Source: Anniella stebbinsi (lineage: Eukaryota > Chordata > Lepidosauria > Squamata > Anniellidae). From it: a stretch of 64,000 bases of DNA. Position 1 is the first letter of the stretch, and each line of letters opens with the position of its first letter. Both the position numbers and the translations under genes were made by a program. The notes under the pieces were generated by a model. That model was not told where the DNA came from. It made no database searches and was given only the letters and a program-made list of their open reading frames with translations. Below are positions 35,599 through 46,944 of this stretch, piece by piece. The stretch covers positions 170,822,382 through 170,886,381 of the forward strand of contig JARDYH010000003.1 in the NCBI GenBank assembly GCA_029215795.1. Reading direction: 5' to 3'.

Positions 35599-35780
35599 CC
35601 CTGTTCAGATGACATGCTAAGCCATGGTGGTTAAGCATATTGAGCTAAACATTATGGCTTAGCATGTCATGTGAACCATGTATGGTGGCTATAAAACCAC
35701 AGTTTAAACATGCTCACTAACTATTTGAGGCAAAAGGGTTAGCTGCCTAACCATGGCTTAGCATGTTGTCTGAACGGGCC
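35599..35780. repeat. Foldback MITE (TTCAGATGACATGCTAAGCC family)
   Basis: The left arm CTGTTCAGATGACATGCTAA and right arm TTAGCATGTTGTCTGAACGG are inverted with two or three mismatches. A further internal copy of TGGCTTAGCATGTCATGTGA lies at about 35653-35672. Confidence 0.7.
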
Positions 35781-36174
35781 CAGTGAGTCTACTCTGAATC
35801 TGGATCCAACTCAATTTACATTAGGAAGAAATGCTGCTAAATTGAGTCCACCTGCTGTTTGTAGCAAAATTGGTGGTTCCAGGAAAACTAACTGCTGCTC
35901 ATGCACCATCACAGTGGTGGTGGTGGTGCTTGAATCATACATAGTTCATGATATTACAATTACACAGTCACCATTGTGTTTATTCCTGGCCACAATAACC
36001 ATAAAGAAGCAGGCATTTAGTGAAGAAATGTTTCCTGTTTTAAAGATACTTTACACCACAATGGTTGGCACACACTGTTGGGAGTCTTGAACTTAGCAGA
36101 TCTTACTTCCAAGCACACAAGTATATAACTGGCAGTGAAGAACATTTCAGAAACATTTCTTTTAAAAACACACA

Positions 36175-36235
36175 CTCTCTCTCTCTGTTACTCACACACA
36201 TACACACACACACACACACACACTCACACACACTA
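36175..36235. repeat. CT then CA microsatellite
   Basis: CTCTCTCTCT followed by interrupted CACACA runs. Confidence 0.85.
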
Positions 36236-36506
36236 GATATATCCCTGTAATGTTTTTTAAAAACTAATTGATTAAAGGTCACAAATTAAGGGAGAGCAGT
36301 TCAATTCTTAATCAGCTGGAATAAAAATTACACTGAAACTAAGGTCCACTATTACCTCGATCTTCATAGAACACAGAGCAAAGGTTCTACATTTAGACCA
36401 ATTTGAAAGGGGGTGGGGGGAAACAACCTAACCATCTTTTAAAACAATGATGTTATATTCTGACTGAATGCCTGCAACTGCCATACTGGAAGACTGACTG
36501 AAGATG

Positions 36507-36526
36507 ATGATGATGATGATGATGAT
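36507..36526. repeat. GAT microsatellite
   Basis: Seven GAT units. Confidence 0.8.
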
Positions 36527-36713
36527 TGGAAAGAAACTGAATGAAAACCATATGACAGAGCTGAAGAGCAGAAAACAAAGAAAATGTTAACTTGAAGCTA
36601 AGAGAAAGAGAGAGCTGCAGATGAGTGTTTGGAATGGTTGTGTGTATATTGAATCAGCCTGGAAAAATGTGCTGGAATGGAACTGGAGAGTGTGCGTGTC
36701 TGTGTGTGGGTGG

Positions 36714-36737
36714 GAGTGAGTGAGTGAGTGAGTGAGT
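36714..36737. repeat. GTGA microsatellite
   Basis: About six GTGA units. Confidence 0.85.
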
Positions 36738-37045
36738 GCAAGAGGGAAAGGGAGAGTGTAATCATTTGAAAGGGAGTGGATGGATGGAGGATCATTGTTG
36801 AAAGTTTCTTATTGATGCCCTTGTTCAATTTCTAGTAGCCAGGAGAAAGAGACATTGAGACATTCCAACATGGAGCCTACAATCCCTCCTTGTAGTGAAG
36901 CAGATGTCTCCTGGATTTGTTGTAGGCTTCAGAAATAAGCAAATTAAGAGGAAATCTAGTCATGCCTTTGAAATGCTGACTCAGTGTTGCTAAACCAACC
37001 TGCTTTCCAGCGGCTTTTCAGCTTTTCTTTTCTTTTACAACTTAC

Positions 37046-37451
37046 CATGAATCCGGTGAATGGAAGTTATGTGTGGCATGCTGTTTTCATAGGTCTCTCT
37101 GCTCTCAGGAGAAGATTTGGTAAGGGCAAGGCCAGCCCGAGAACCCCACCATGTTTCCCGTCCAGGCTGTGGTGTGCCAAGAAAGTATCGGCCAGCCTCA
37201 CACCGGCCCCCTTCACAGGCCTGCGTGTGGAAGTGTCTGTCATCAGCCAGCCTGGAATGGTCAAGTGCAAACCCATAGCAGAGAGCGCTGCGGTCCGAGT
37301 ATTGTCTGTAGGCACAGGAGACATCATGATGCTGGGAGTTTGGCCTTTCAGAGGGGTCCATTAATTGCGGAGATGCGGTGTCAGTCAGTGGGCTTCCCCC
37401 CCACTGACTTTCATGATCAGATTCAGATCTTTCAGTGTGAAATCCAGAATA
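37046..37451 (-). CDS. SIM1: SIM1 internal coding exon (135 residues plus one base)
   Basis: This exon belongs to the Single-minded C-terminal region of SIM1. It runs from [19 protein letters not shown] through [35 protein letters not shown] and [20 protein letters not shown] to [12 protein letters not shown]. The acceptor is CTACTGCAG directly before the TAT (Y) codon, so the upstream intron is phase 0. The donor is G followed by GTAAGTTG, so the downstream intron is phase 1. The length, 406 bases, is 135 codons plus one base, which fits the neighbouring exons exactly. I see no damage. The region has no enzymatic motif; it is Ser/Pro/His-rich with conserved Cys and aromatic residues typical of SIM C-termini. 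Confidence 0.97.
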
Positions 37452-38384
37452 CTGCAGTAGAAAAAGAAAAAAGGAGAAGAAATCAAGGGTGGGATGCAAT
37501 CTGATAAGCAATTTTGATTTACTGAGGGTTTGACTCCAATCCACAAATCAGGGGAGACTGATATGCCTTCTTCTGTAAGAAGAAGGTGTAGGTATAATGG
37601 GGAGTGTGGGGGAGGGAGGCAACCAAATTAAGTTTTCTAAAAAAAGAAATTAAATCAAAAGAAAATTACGTGGGGTTCAAGTAGAAGCATGCTTTTCTGG
37701 TCAATGGATAAGCACATGTAGGTCACCAACCGAGCTTCAGCTCCCTTTGGGCCAACAGGAATGAGTGAAGATGGGGGAGCTATTCCAACCATATTTGGAA
37801 GTGGTTTCTTCTCATTTGCCTTATGTCAGTTCTCCTATGATTTTTTTTAATGTGGCTTGTCCAGTCAAATTATAAGATAAAGGCTGGGACAAGCACTAAG
37901 AGCCATTTGGCCTGGAGTCGTGCCTGAAATCAATCATCATTTCTCAAAACTAAAAGGACTACTGGCAGTAAAGGAGCACTAAAGAGCTGTTATAATCTAT
38001 TTCTGACCATTTCTACTCATGCCAGTGCTGCTTCCCTGTCACATTGCTGGATTCTGATGAGGATGGACTCGCATGCCACGAAACAATGGTGACATTCCAT
38101 GTGCTAATCCAATGTGGCAGCAACAGGCCAAGAGATTGGGGGAATAACCAAAGAAAGCATGAGTAGAGTCACCAGGGTTTCTTTGTCCCAAGAAAAACTT
38201 CAAGAAGGAATTTATTTTAGGGCAAGCTGGAAAAACAGATTGTACTGTATTTTGGCCCTGTTGCCATGCACGCAGAAGTGGCAACAATCATGCTATGGGA
38301 ATCAATAGAACTGATTCAGTGCATGTAAGCTGCATTTTACTAGCCCTAGGGTTCAGTCAACCAAAGACATAGGACCAAACTACA

Positions 38385-38510
38385 TATGGGCTTGGTTTAC
38401 ATGTAAGGACAACCCAGAGTATGGGTCGAGCTAGGGTTGTTGTTAAAGCGTGAGTTGTTGTTGAAGCATGGGTTCTCATTACGTGCAAACCTTATACTAT
38501 GGTTTATTTA
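38385..38510. repeat. Diverged copy of the palindrome sequence
   Basis: GACAACCCAGAGTATGGGTC, GAGTTGTTGTTGAAGCATGG and TTATACTATGGTTTA parallel the left arm of the palindrome at 38583-39069 but are clearly more diverged. Confidence 0.65.
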
Positions 38511-38575
38511 TTTATTGCATTTTTATACTGCCCTATAGCCAAAGCTCTCTGGGTGGTTTCTTAAAATCATTTTAA
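38511..38575 (-). mobile_element. CR1 3' terminal fragment, minus strand
   Basis: TTTATTTATTGCATTTTTAT then CTGCCCTATAGCCAAAGCTC and TCTGGGTGGTT is the reverse complement of the CR1 3' end. Confidence 0.75.
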
Positions 38576-38582
38576 GAAATAT

Positions 38583-39069
38583 ACATTCTGGCTTTGGACC
38601 CCATAGTTGCTTTATATCCAAAATAAAAGTGATTCACTTAAGAATACTTGATTTAAAATGTGACGAACACCATGACCTGGTTCACACAAAACAACGACCC
38701 AGAGTGTGGGTTGAGTATAGATTCCCATTGAATCATGGGTTGTTGTTGAATCATTGGTTGCCATTACATGTGAACCCTACACTATGGTTTAGCTATGGGT
38801 TGTTAACCACAAACTACCCAGGAAGAGAACTTTGAGTTGTTTGTGGTTAACAACCCATAGTTAAACCATAGTGTAGGGTTCACATGTAATGGCAACCAAT
38901 GATTCAACAACAACCCATGATTCAATGGCAACCCATACTCAACCTACACTCTGGGTCGTTGTTTTGTGTGAACCAGGTCATGGTGTTAGTCACATTTTAA
39001 ATCAAGTATTCTTAAGTGGATCACTTTTATTTTGATATAAAGCAACTATGGGGTCCAAAACCAGAATGT
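38583..39069. repeat. 487-bp near-perfect palindrome
   Basis: The left arm 38583-38814 (starting ACATTCTGGCTTTGGACCCC) and right arm 38839-39069 (ending GGGGTCCAAAACCAGAATGT) are reverse complements along their whole length with few mismatches. The spacer is 24 bases. A smaller element-like inverted repeat (GACCTGGTTCACACAAAAC) lies within the arms, but the symmetry extends about 80 bases further out on both sides. Confidence 0.9.
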
Positions 39070-39844
39070 GCTCCCAATCTGGATTGGGTCCTGCACTGGT
39101 TTTTTGCCAGAAATTGCCTCCTACCTGACTGCTATTTACCCGGAAGGTACTATTTGCAGTAGACAACATTCAGGCATGGCAGCAAGTGATTTCCAGTGCA
39201 AAACCTATGCAAGGTCCCAATCTATATTGGGTGCACTTTCCTGATCAGGAACCCATTGCTACATTTTCTCCAAAATAAAAATGACCAAGTTAAGCATGTT
39301 CACTTCAACATATGGCTAATGTCACATGCAGTTTGACCCTTATCAATGCAATCCAATTCAACGGTTCTTGTGCAGAAGGAGAGCATAAACTTGCAGCCAG
39401 AACACTCCTGAAGAAGTCACACAAGTGGTTATCTTCACTACAAAGGAGTTGATATACAAGGATGACTTCTAAGGAAGTTCATTCCACATAGTCAGCCAGC
39501 CTGCAGGTCTGATATTTGTTAAAACCATGTGGGGTGTGGGATTATTGAATATACCAAGCCTGTGACTTATGTCATGATTAGATGGGGCCGTGGGTGGTTC
39601 TACTGGAATCTAGACCTGGAGAATGTGTCTTTCAATTCCAGCTGGTAAAGGAGGCTCTGAGGGGTGTAGACCTTAAAGGGAAACAAGTAGGTGGAACTGC
39701 CTTGTTACTCAGACATGGGCAGAAATCCTAGATCCTAATATTTACACCAGACTAGGCCAGTTTGCCTGGAAATTTGAGGGGATGTTGCTGCTTATCCCCA
39801 GTTTTGTTCTGCACCAGAAGACCAGTATAGATAACAATATTGGG

Positions 39845-40077
39845 CTACCTGTACAGGTTGCCAGTGTGTTTCCAAGCCCAGTTTAAAGTGCTGATTTAAC
39901 CTTAAAAACCTTAAATGGTTTGGGACCAAATTACTTGAAAGAGTGCCTTCTCCTATACCACACTCTGAGGTTATCAGCAGAGTGCCCAATGCAAAGGGCT
40001 GTAAGGTTTCTCACCTGCCCAGTGCAAAGGGCTGTGAGGCTGCTGAGTACAAGGGAGAGGGCCTTCTCAGTGGTGGC
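39845..40077 (+). mobile_element. CR1 LINE 3' fragment, left part
   Basis: Encodes LKTLNGLGPNYLKECLL and STRERAFSVVA, the CR1 ORF2 C-terminus, with a short internal duplication (AGTGCCCAATGCAAAGGGCT at 39981 and a similar block at 40017). Interrupted at 40078. Confidence 0.8.
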
Positions 40078-40460
40078 TAGGGTGGCCACTTGTGAATCAC
40101 CAAAAAAAAGAGGACATGCATCAGCAAAAAAGATGAAACAATTTGTATAAAATTTGCATATGCTAATTTATATGTATAGATACAAATCTAGAAATTGTTA
40201 TAATTTATAAAGAAATATGGTACATCTCAACATAGTGTGGAGGATTGGTGACCTTCATGTCTTGCTCTGCTATCCAGGCACTGTTGATGGACAACTTGAG
40301 AGTCCAGTTCTTCCTTCTGAAGATTTTTTAAAATCTTTAAACACGGGTTGGACTGGACAGCCCTTCAAACAGAGGATGCCTTCCAAAAGGAGGACAGTCC
40401 TCTGGCTACCCTTCAAAATAGAGAACTGTCCTCTGTAAAATTGGACCTCTGGCAACCTGA
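40078..40460. mobile_element. MITE inserted in the CR1
   Basis: The left end TAGGGTGGCCACTTG and right end CTCTGGCAACCTGA are partly inverted. GAGGACAGTCCTCTGG and AGAACTGTCCTCTG are internal inverted motifs. The insertion interrupts the CR1 after TCAGTGGTGGC. No clear target duplication remains. Confidence 0.6.
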
Positions 40461-40725
40461 CCTCTGAAATTGATTTCCATCATGGATTCATCAGGCCCTT
40501 TTTTCCAGGTCTTCAAAAAGGCTCTGAAGAGCTCCTTGTTTTCAATGGCCTTTTTCATAGTCTGAGGGTGGGAGGTTTTATTGGTGTTAACTTGTTGTTT
40601 TTTAAGTGGTTTTTAAAAAAATATTCAATAAATTTAATTGTATTTGTTTTGTTTGGCTTTTTTGATCTTGTACATTGGCTTGCGAGGGATCTACCCTTAA
40701 AGGTGGCCTAAAAATAATTTAAATA
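40461..40725 (+). mobile_element. CR1 LINE 3' fragment, right part
   Basis: Continues the CR1 reading with TTCCAGGTCTTCAAAAAGGC and a T/A-rich 3' UTR ending in TAAATAAATGAATAATA. Confidence 0.65.
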
Positions 40726-41964
40726 AATGAATAATATTCATCATTCAAGCGTCAGAATTCCTGACCATCATTTCTAAAAGCAATAGCCCTGGGCTTCAAC
40801 TCCACCCATAAGCCACAGCCTTCTGCCTTGAAAGGTTTACCTCCTGCCTCAGATGTGAGGTGGTCTGAGTGTTATTCACTATTAACATTGGGCATGCTCA
40901 GAAATACCCACTTTGGCTAAAGGCCGATCCCCAGCATTAAAAACAGGTTGTGTAGCTGGGCCTCCGGCTCAAATTAAATTCCACATTATAACTTAAAAAA
41001 ATAAAATAAAATCAAGCTTCCCTGGCAAGGTGACTAACAAAAGCTCCCTTCCTGCAGTGAAAGAACTGGTCACATGAGTCTACTCTAAGTGGCCTCTGGA
41101 CTGCGACCAAAATGAGGTAAAACGTCTTTCATGGTGTCTCTCTTTACCTAAGCTTTATATAAATATTGAGACAAAAATGGGAAAGCTGATACATTTTATG
41201 ACGGTCTAGCTTTATTTCCCCTCTTCTTGTTATAAGAGCTCCAAAGCTTACACTCTAACAACAACCGATTCAGTAGAACGTATCAACTTACCAGTTACAG
41301 AGCTGTTTAACACTTAGGTTAAGAAGAACGTCCGAGGAAGCTTAGGTCTTACACAGTAGATTTCCATGGCATGTATAAGTTTGTAATTGTATTAAGCTAC
41401 GAAGTACCAGCACATTCCTGCCGGGTAACTTTTGACAATGGCACGCAAAGCCTCCATGTCAGGCCTTGTCCCAAGTTGATTTCAATCCCAGTCCTACTGA
41501 GGACAATACCTGGATTCACATCCAATGCCTGATGTTTAAATAAACTGAACAGATGTCTCAATTCCTTATCTCAATTCCTGCCAACATATCTGATCAATGC
41601 AAAAGGAAGTCCTTTCTCAGTCCAGCCTCCTTTGCTCTCAGAAACGTCTGCTGCATTGGGCATTTGCAGTGTTCTTCTTGATTTGTGTCTTAAACACAAG
41701 GGAGATCACAGATGCAGTCTACATTGTACTGAGAACATATGCATGCATTTAAATCACTTTTATCTTGTTTTTTACTAATGTAACCCTGAAATGTAAAGTA
41801 CGTTCTTTTTTTGTATTCACCGTTATAGGCAGAACAGATGGTGGAAAGCTTAGATTAAAGTAATACAGTATGGCCATTAAAATAACCTCTGCTGCTGGTG
41901 AGTCTATACCAGTTGGGGAGTTACTTTTAGAATTAATGGTTGGGAAAGCTTGAGATAGGCCTGC

Positions 41965-42150
41965 TGGGATGAAGTCTAGTGTACGTGTCTACTCAGAAAT
42001 AAACCACACTGAGTTCAATAGGATTTACACTCAGGTAAGTGTGTACACATTTTCAGCCTAACGGTGTGATCCTATACATGCTTAGACATGGCCGGCTGGG
42101 GAATGTTGGGGGTGGGGTGTAGGGTTTTTTCTGTCTAGGCATGCATAGGA
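41965..42150. repeat. Two adjacent interspersed repeat pieces
   Basis: 41965-42065 carries TCTACTCAGAAATAAACC and GAGTTCAATAGGATTTACAC. 42068-42150 carries GTGATCCTATACATGCTTAG and TTTTTTCTGTCTAGGCATGC in inverted relation, like 31574-31710. Confidence 0.5.
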
Positions 42151-42984
42151 TTGAACTCTAAATATACTATTTATACAGATCTTTTAGTTAATGACAGACA
42201 TGCCAGTGTTAAAAAACAGACTGCAGAACTACTCTAGAAGGTTACCCACTGAGAGTGTGACAGGAGGCAACAAGATCTCAATATTCATTCCATGGCAATT
42301 TTACAATATTTCATTGACACTCTTAAGGCAAAACGATTATTACAGTAAATAAGCTTAGAGCTTTACAGCTGCAAATAAAATTCCAACCTTTAGATTAAAC
42401 CCAATTCTGCTACAAAATGAATTTCAGAACAAGCACTAAGGTTGAACCCAATGTTGACCCAATGTTTCCATTATAGAAACGCTACTTTTCAATATGGGAT
42501 TGACATAAGGAAAACTCAGACCATGTTTAATAATATACATGTCAATATTCTTGCTATTTCTTATGCATGGGATGAAATTAAATGTTTTGGGATATTTGGA
42601 ATAAATATGGTTGAAAAAGTAATGTTGGTGCCTCTACCAAGACTAAAATGATGACCCATAATCCAGTAATATGTAGGCCAGTTATATCAAGCTCCTAGGA
42701 TTTAAGACAACTACAACCCATTGAATTCAATAACACTAAACTTTTCTTTAGTCTTTTGTTTAAAGATTGGGCTGGCTTTTTTGGTGAATTTTGCCTACAT
42801 AACCCCTTAGGAGTACATCACTCCTTGTTTATCCTCCTTCTATGACAAATACATAATGCATACCACCTGTACCAATTTCAGAAGGATCATCCAAACATGT
42901 GCTCCACATTGTAGGCAAAACTGCTACCATTACTTGGCAATTTGGACTTTGCTTAAATCTGGTTTTTGTTTTAGAATGGAAGTT

Positions 42985-43090
42985 ATTTATTTATTTTATG
43001 AAGACATTTCTATACCACCTTTCAGCCTTAACAAAAATGGCAATTCACATAAAGTGCATATTGATAGGTGGATGCAGAGTAAATCTAACT
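42985..43090 (-). mobile_element. LINE 3' tail fragment, minus strand
   Basis: TTATTTATTTATTTTATGAA then CATTTCTATACCACCTTTCA is the usual reversed 3' end of a reptile CR1/L2-type LINE. Confidence 0.5.
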
Positions 43091-43143
43091 TCTGTAAGTT
43101 ATTTACAATTGCTACATCATATTCATTCAGCAGACTCATCAAC

Positions 43144-43165
43144 AGTGTGTGTGTGTGTGTGTGTG
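43144..43165. repeat. GT microsatellite
   Basis: Eleven GT units. Confidence 0.85.
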
Positions 43166-43194
43166 GAGGGGGAACATAAAGGATCATATGGCTC

Positions 43195-43320
43195 GAGAAA
43201 CATATGCTGTTACCTTACATTGAATCAGATCATGGGTCCATCTAAACCAATATTGCCTCTTCTGACTGGCACTGATTCTGCAGGCAGAGGTCTTACCTAG
43301 TTTATTTTACCAGAAAATAA
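43195..43320. repeat. Interspersed LINE-like fragment (ATCAGATCATGGGTCCATCT)
   Basis: Shares the pattern AGAYYATGGGTCCATCT ... AATATTGCC with 54415-54470. A common reptile repeat whose exact family I cannot name. Confidence 0.45.
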
Positions 43321-43446
43321 GGAACTAAACTTGTGGGTTTCTGCAGGCAAAACTACTCCTCTACCAATTAAGTTAGCACCCTTCCTAAGCAGACCTTACA
43401 GCATTATCTATCTGAAAAGATTTAGACTAAAACAACATTCCTCAAC

Positions 43447-43988
43447 CATAGGCGTGCACAGCACATTTCATTAGGTTGTGCCCTCAGGAATATTTCTTTT
43501 AAAGGCGAACATTTATTAAATATTCAGTTGTAAAGGACATTATTTTTATTATTTTATTTATTAAACACTAATGCCCTACTCCGTGTTCGGCTTGCCCAAC
43601 TGTGGGAGGGCCCTTGTAAGTGAGGGGGGCTGGGGAGTGAGGAGACACTCCTCAAGCCCCAGCATGGTGGGACTTTGTGGTGACACTGGACAGAGGTGGG
43701 GCTTACGAGGCAATATTAGCCTTTGGGGGTCCTCCTCCTGGCCTTTTTGAAGCACAGCTCCAGGCAAAGAGGCTCCCAACAGAGCGATTCCTTTTCGCTC
43801 TTGCTGCCGGGAGCAACAGTGCTCTCTTCGAGGCAGTGATTCTTCGGCGTGGTGGAGGAGCAGCCGGAGGACCACTCTCGCTGCATTTGGATCCTTCTCT
43901 GGATTCCTACTCAATGCCCCCCTCAATTCAGCGCTTCTTGCTGGAGTCACTGGGCACCCCCAGGACCCCCCCCTTGCACATGCCTATG
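43447..43988. mobile_element. hAT-type non-autonomous element (CATAGGCGTGCAC family), short copy
   Basis: Termini CATAGGCGTGCACAGC and TTGCACATGCCTATG. The flanking 8-mers TCCTCAAC (43439-43446) and CCCTCAAC (43989-43996) differ at one base. The left-end block ACATTTCATTAGGTTGTGCC is the inverse of the right end of 58983-60666, so this copy is in the opposite orientation. No transposase is seen; the short open frames are in GC-rich sequence. Confidence 0.85.
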
Positions 43989-44510
43989 CCCTCAACCAAA
44001 CACAAACCAAGAGTTAGTGTATAGATTCTAAATTTACCTTTTTCTTTTCCCATTTACTACATTTCTAATCACCAAAACCCTGATACCAAACATATTTCCT
44101 TGCACTTCCTTGATTTCAATGGAACTTATTATCCAGTGTGCTTATGATCATTCATAGGGCAACTTTAGTACCTCCACCAGAACCAAAAGAAATACGTTTC
44201 CTCAGTGCAAGCTTTATACATAACATCTAAATAGGGAACTTCTGCATCTTCCCCAAGCTCCACATGCATTTGAAACTTGCACATCTTACCAAGGGGGAAA
44301 GATTTGCAAAATCCTCCTTTAGTTATCACGCTGGAAGTGTAAACACAAGGTGGGCAAGTCATTTGTCCATTCTCAATCAAGGCAGCTGTAACATCTGAAG
44401 CTATTTTAAAGGGACTGCTAGTGCCACCCTTTGAATAACATCTTAGGCATTTCTAATATCCTATAAACAAATGAAATGAAAATATAAGGAAAAAATCATA
44501 TTGCTCCTAC

Positions 44511-44676
44511 CTGTGGATATGGCGATGTCCTAGATTTTGACTTTGTGCTTGAGAGACGTGATTTGCTTCCTTTTCTATTGTCAGTTATAGTTGGGGTTGA
44601 GTTTGCATATGGGAATGAGGGCTTTGCTGCTGAAACTTGATCCAGTGAGAGCTGTAGTCCTTTGTATTCTGTATCC
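44511..44676 (-). CDS. SIM1: SIM1 internal coding exon after the PAS domains (55 residues)
   Basis: This is the exon just C-terminal to the PAS-B/PAC region of SIM1. The first base finishes a codon from the exon upstream. The peptide then runs [18 protein letters not shown] to [11 protein letters not shown] basic, serine-rich stretch (RKGSKSR...KSKSR) in the middle matches the position where a nuclear localisation signal is described in SIM1; that role comes from knowledge of the family. The acceptor is TTTTATCCAG and the donor is CAG followed by GTAGGA. The 3' intron is phase 0, matching the exon at 37046-37451. The next exon upstream, expected to end in the PAC motif around NYVLT, was not found anywhere up to base 64000, so that intron is at least 19.3 kb. 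Confidence 0.96.
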
Positions 44677-45488
44677 CTGGATAAAAGCACAAACTATGTT
44701 TAGTACTAGCCAGGACAACTCCCATCTAATTTGTACAGTTTTCATTTTATGCAGTATCCAAACCTATATCAAATGTGTATCCTTTTCTAAACTACAGAAG
44801 TAGGGAAGGCACCAGAGCAGGAATAAAAAATAAGATGAAACTTCAAAAGTACAGTTGAAACAGTTTATTTAAGGACCAGTGCATTTTGAGGTGGAGGACT
44901 CTTTTTCAGGGTCAACTGAACTAGTTTCTACAAGAAGCAGCTAAGACAATTGGACATTTGTCTTAGCTCTCCCCAGCAAAAACTGGTTCAGTTGCCCCAA
45001 CGAAGAAGCGCACAACTCCTCATGCATTGTTCCAAGTGCACCTGTGAGGTTTCTGAATTGATCTGGGGGGCCTGATTCTGTTAAGTCTCAGTCAGAGTAA
45101 CTCTTTGGATTACCAAGATGAAATAACCACTTGTGCAAAAAAGGTGAGAGTTTATTGATAGAAAATGGATGCAGAATACATTATGGAAAAAAGGCTCACT
45201 CCACTTTCCAGGTAATCAAGCTGTCATAGCTGGGTGTCTATCAGAGTCCCCACAATAGACAGGGCTGGGTGTTTATCAGAGGCCCAGAATAGGATGTCTC
45301 TCAAACCAAAAAAGTTCTCCAAGCTGACAGCACATATTGTCCCTTCGAGCAAGACCAAAGCACATAACCTGTGGGCTAGATATTAAACGTGTGCAAGCTA
45401 GGTGCCTCTCCCCACTCTCAGGAATTGATAAACCAGCTTCAGGAGAGGGGAGGGGAAGAGCTTCCCAGCCTGAGATGTGGGACAAAAG

Positions 45489-46685
45489 CTATGGTGACCA
45501 TATGAAAAGGAGGACAGGGCTCCTGTATCTTTAACAGTTGCATAGAAAAAGGAATTTCAGCAGGTGTCATTTGTATGCATGCAGCACCAGGTACCACAAG
45601 GTGCCATCCTTTCGCCAATGCTGTTTAACATTTATATGAAACCGTTGGGAGAGATTATCCGGAGGCATGGGGTGGGGTGCTATCAGTATGCTGATGACAC
45701 CCAAATATATTTCTCTATGCCTTCGATAACAGCGCCAGCTAAGGATAGTGTGTCTCCTTCTAAATGAATGCTTGGAGGCAGTAATGGGCTGGATGAGGAA
45801 AAACAAACTGAAGCTGAATCCAGACAAGACGGAGGTGCTTGCTGTCATAGGCCGCAACCTGGGTTTGGAGGTGTGTCAACCGGTTCTGGATGGGGTTACA
45901 CTCCCCCTGAAAGACTGTGTTCGCAGCTTGGGGGTGCTTCTGGATCCGTCGCTCCAAATGACAGCCCAGATAAATGCGACGGCCAGGAGCGCCTACTATC
46001 AGCTTCGGCTGATACACCAGCTGCGCCCCTTCCTAGAGTTGTTAGACCTAAAGATGGTAGTGCACGCGCTGGTAACTTCGAGGCTCGACTTCTGCAATGT
46101 GCTGTACATAGGGCTACCTTTGTGCCTAGTCTGGAAACTTCAACTAGTTCAAAATATGGCAGCCAGGTTGGTCACCGGTACATCTAGGAGTGACCATATT
46201 ACGCCAGCTTTAAAATCGCTCCACTGGCTGCCAATAAGTTTCCGGGCGAAGTATAAAGTGTTGGTTATTACCTTTAAAGCCCTACATGGTTTGGGTCCAG
46301 GTTACCTGCGGGATCGCCTTCTCCCATACAATCCGCCCCGCACGCTCAGGTCCTCTGGGAAGAACTTACTGCAGTCGGCCAAGACTAGGCTGACAACCGT
46401 TACCCAGAGGACCTTCTCTTCTGCCGCTCCCAGACTGTGGAATGACCTGCCAGAGAAGACTCGTCAACTTAACAGTCTTTTAGAATTTAAGAAAGCTATA
46501 AAGACTAGTCTCTTCCGGCAGGCATATCCAGTGGAATTTTAGAATGTTTTAAGGATGTTTTTAGGATGTCTTAGGATGTTTTAATGCAGTTTTAATAATA
46601 TGTGTCATGTTTTAATCAGTTTTATGTATTTTATCATGTTGTTGTTCCCCGCCTCGATCCAAACGGAGAGGCGGGTAAGAAATAA

Positions 46686-46721
<36 letters not shown>

Positions 46722-46936
46722 AATTCCCTCTTCAGCACAACTATTAAAGCTGCAGGAGCTCTGCCCTCTATTATATCTGGTCACTTTAGTATAGCTCCTG
46801 CAGCTTTAACTGTTGTGATGAAGAGGCAACTTCCAACAGCTGCTGGATGAATTCAAATGACACCTGCTGAAATTCCCTTTTCTATACAACTGTTAAAGAT
46901 ACAGGAGCCCTGTCCTCCTTTCCAAATGATCACCCT
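45489..46936. mobile_element. TAGGGTGACC-family MITE split by a CR1
   Basis: The left arm is at 45489-45588 (CTATGGTGACCATATG... GGAGGACAGGGCTCCTGTAT) and the remainder at 46721-46936 (ending GGAGCCCTGTCCTCC...ATGATCACCCTA). The arms are inverted over about 90 bp. The flanks GACAAAAG (45481-45488) and GACAAAAC (46937-46944) give a one-mismatch 8-bp duplication. Confidence 0.85.
45589..46720 (+). mobile_element. CR1 LINE, ORF2 3' end, nearly intact
   Basis: Starts inside the reverse transcriptase at VPQGAILSPMLFN and carries the catalytic YADD box (GCYQYADDTQIYFS). After a frameshift near 45745 it reads ECLEAVMGWMRKNKLKLNPD, SAYYQLRLIHQLRPF, RLDFCNVLYIGLP, LVQNMAARLVTGTSRSDHIT and WNDLPEKTRQLNSL to a stop at 46540-46542. 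The 3' UTR ends CCGCCTCGATCCAAACGGAG and an ATT repeat (46687-46720). It is 5'-truncated and cannot encode a full protein. Confidence 0.93.
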
Positions 46937-46944
46937 AGACAAAA

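Larger units (their letters stand above)
34240..37045 (-). other. SIM1: SIM1 last intron (2.8 kb)
   Basis: Intron between the last two coding exons, bounded by GTAAGT and CTAG. It contains a T/G-rich, partly self-complementary repeat (34555-34680), a foldback MITE (35599-35780), a CT/CA microsatellite (36175-36235), a GAT microsatellite and a GTGA microsatellite. The rest looks single copy. No other gene is evident. Confidence 0.9.
37452..44510 (-). other. SIM1: SIM1 intron (7.1 kb)
   Basis: Intron between the second- and third-last coding exons, GTAGGA donor to TGCAG acceptor. It holds a CR1 tail and a large palindrome (38500-39069), a CR1 3' end split by a MITE (39845-40725), short interspersed fragments (41965-43320) and a hAT-type element (43447-43988). 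About 40730-41960 appears repeat-free and has no coding potential that I can support. Confidence 0.88.

Noticed and set aside
45748..46542. 264-residue open frame as a host gene
   Set aside because: It is the CR1 ORF2 C-terminus, 5'-truncated and frameshifted relative to the YADD segment.
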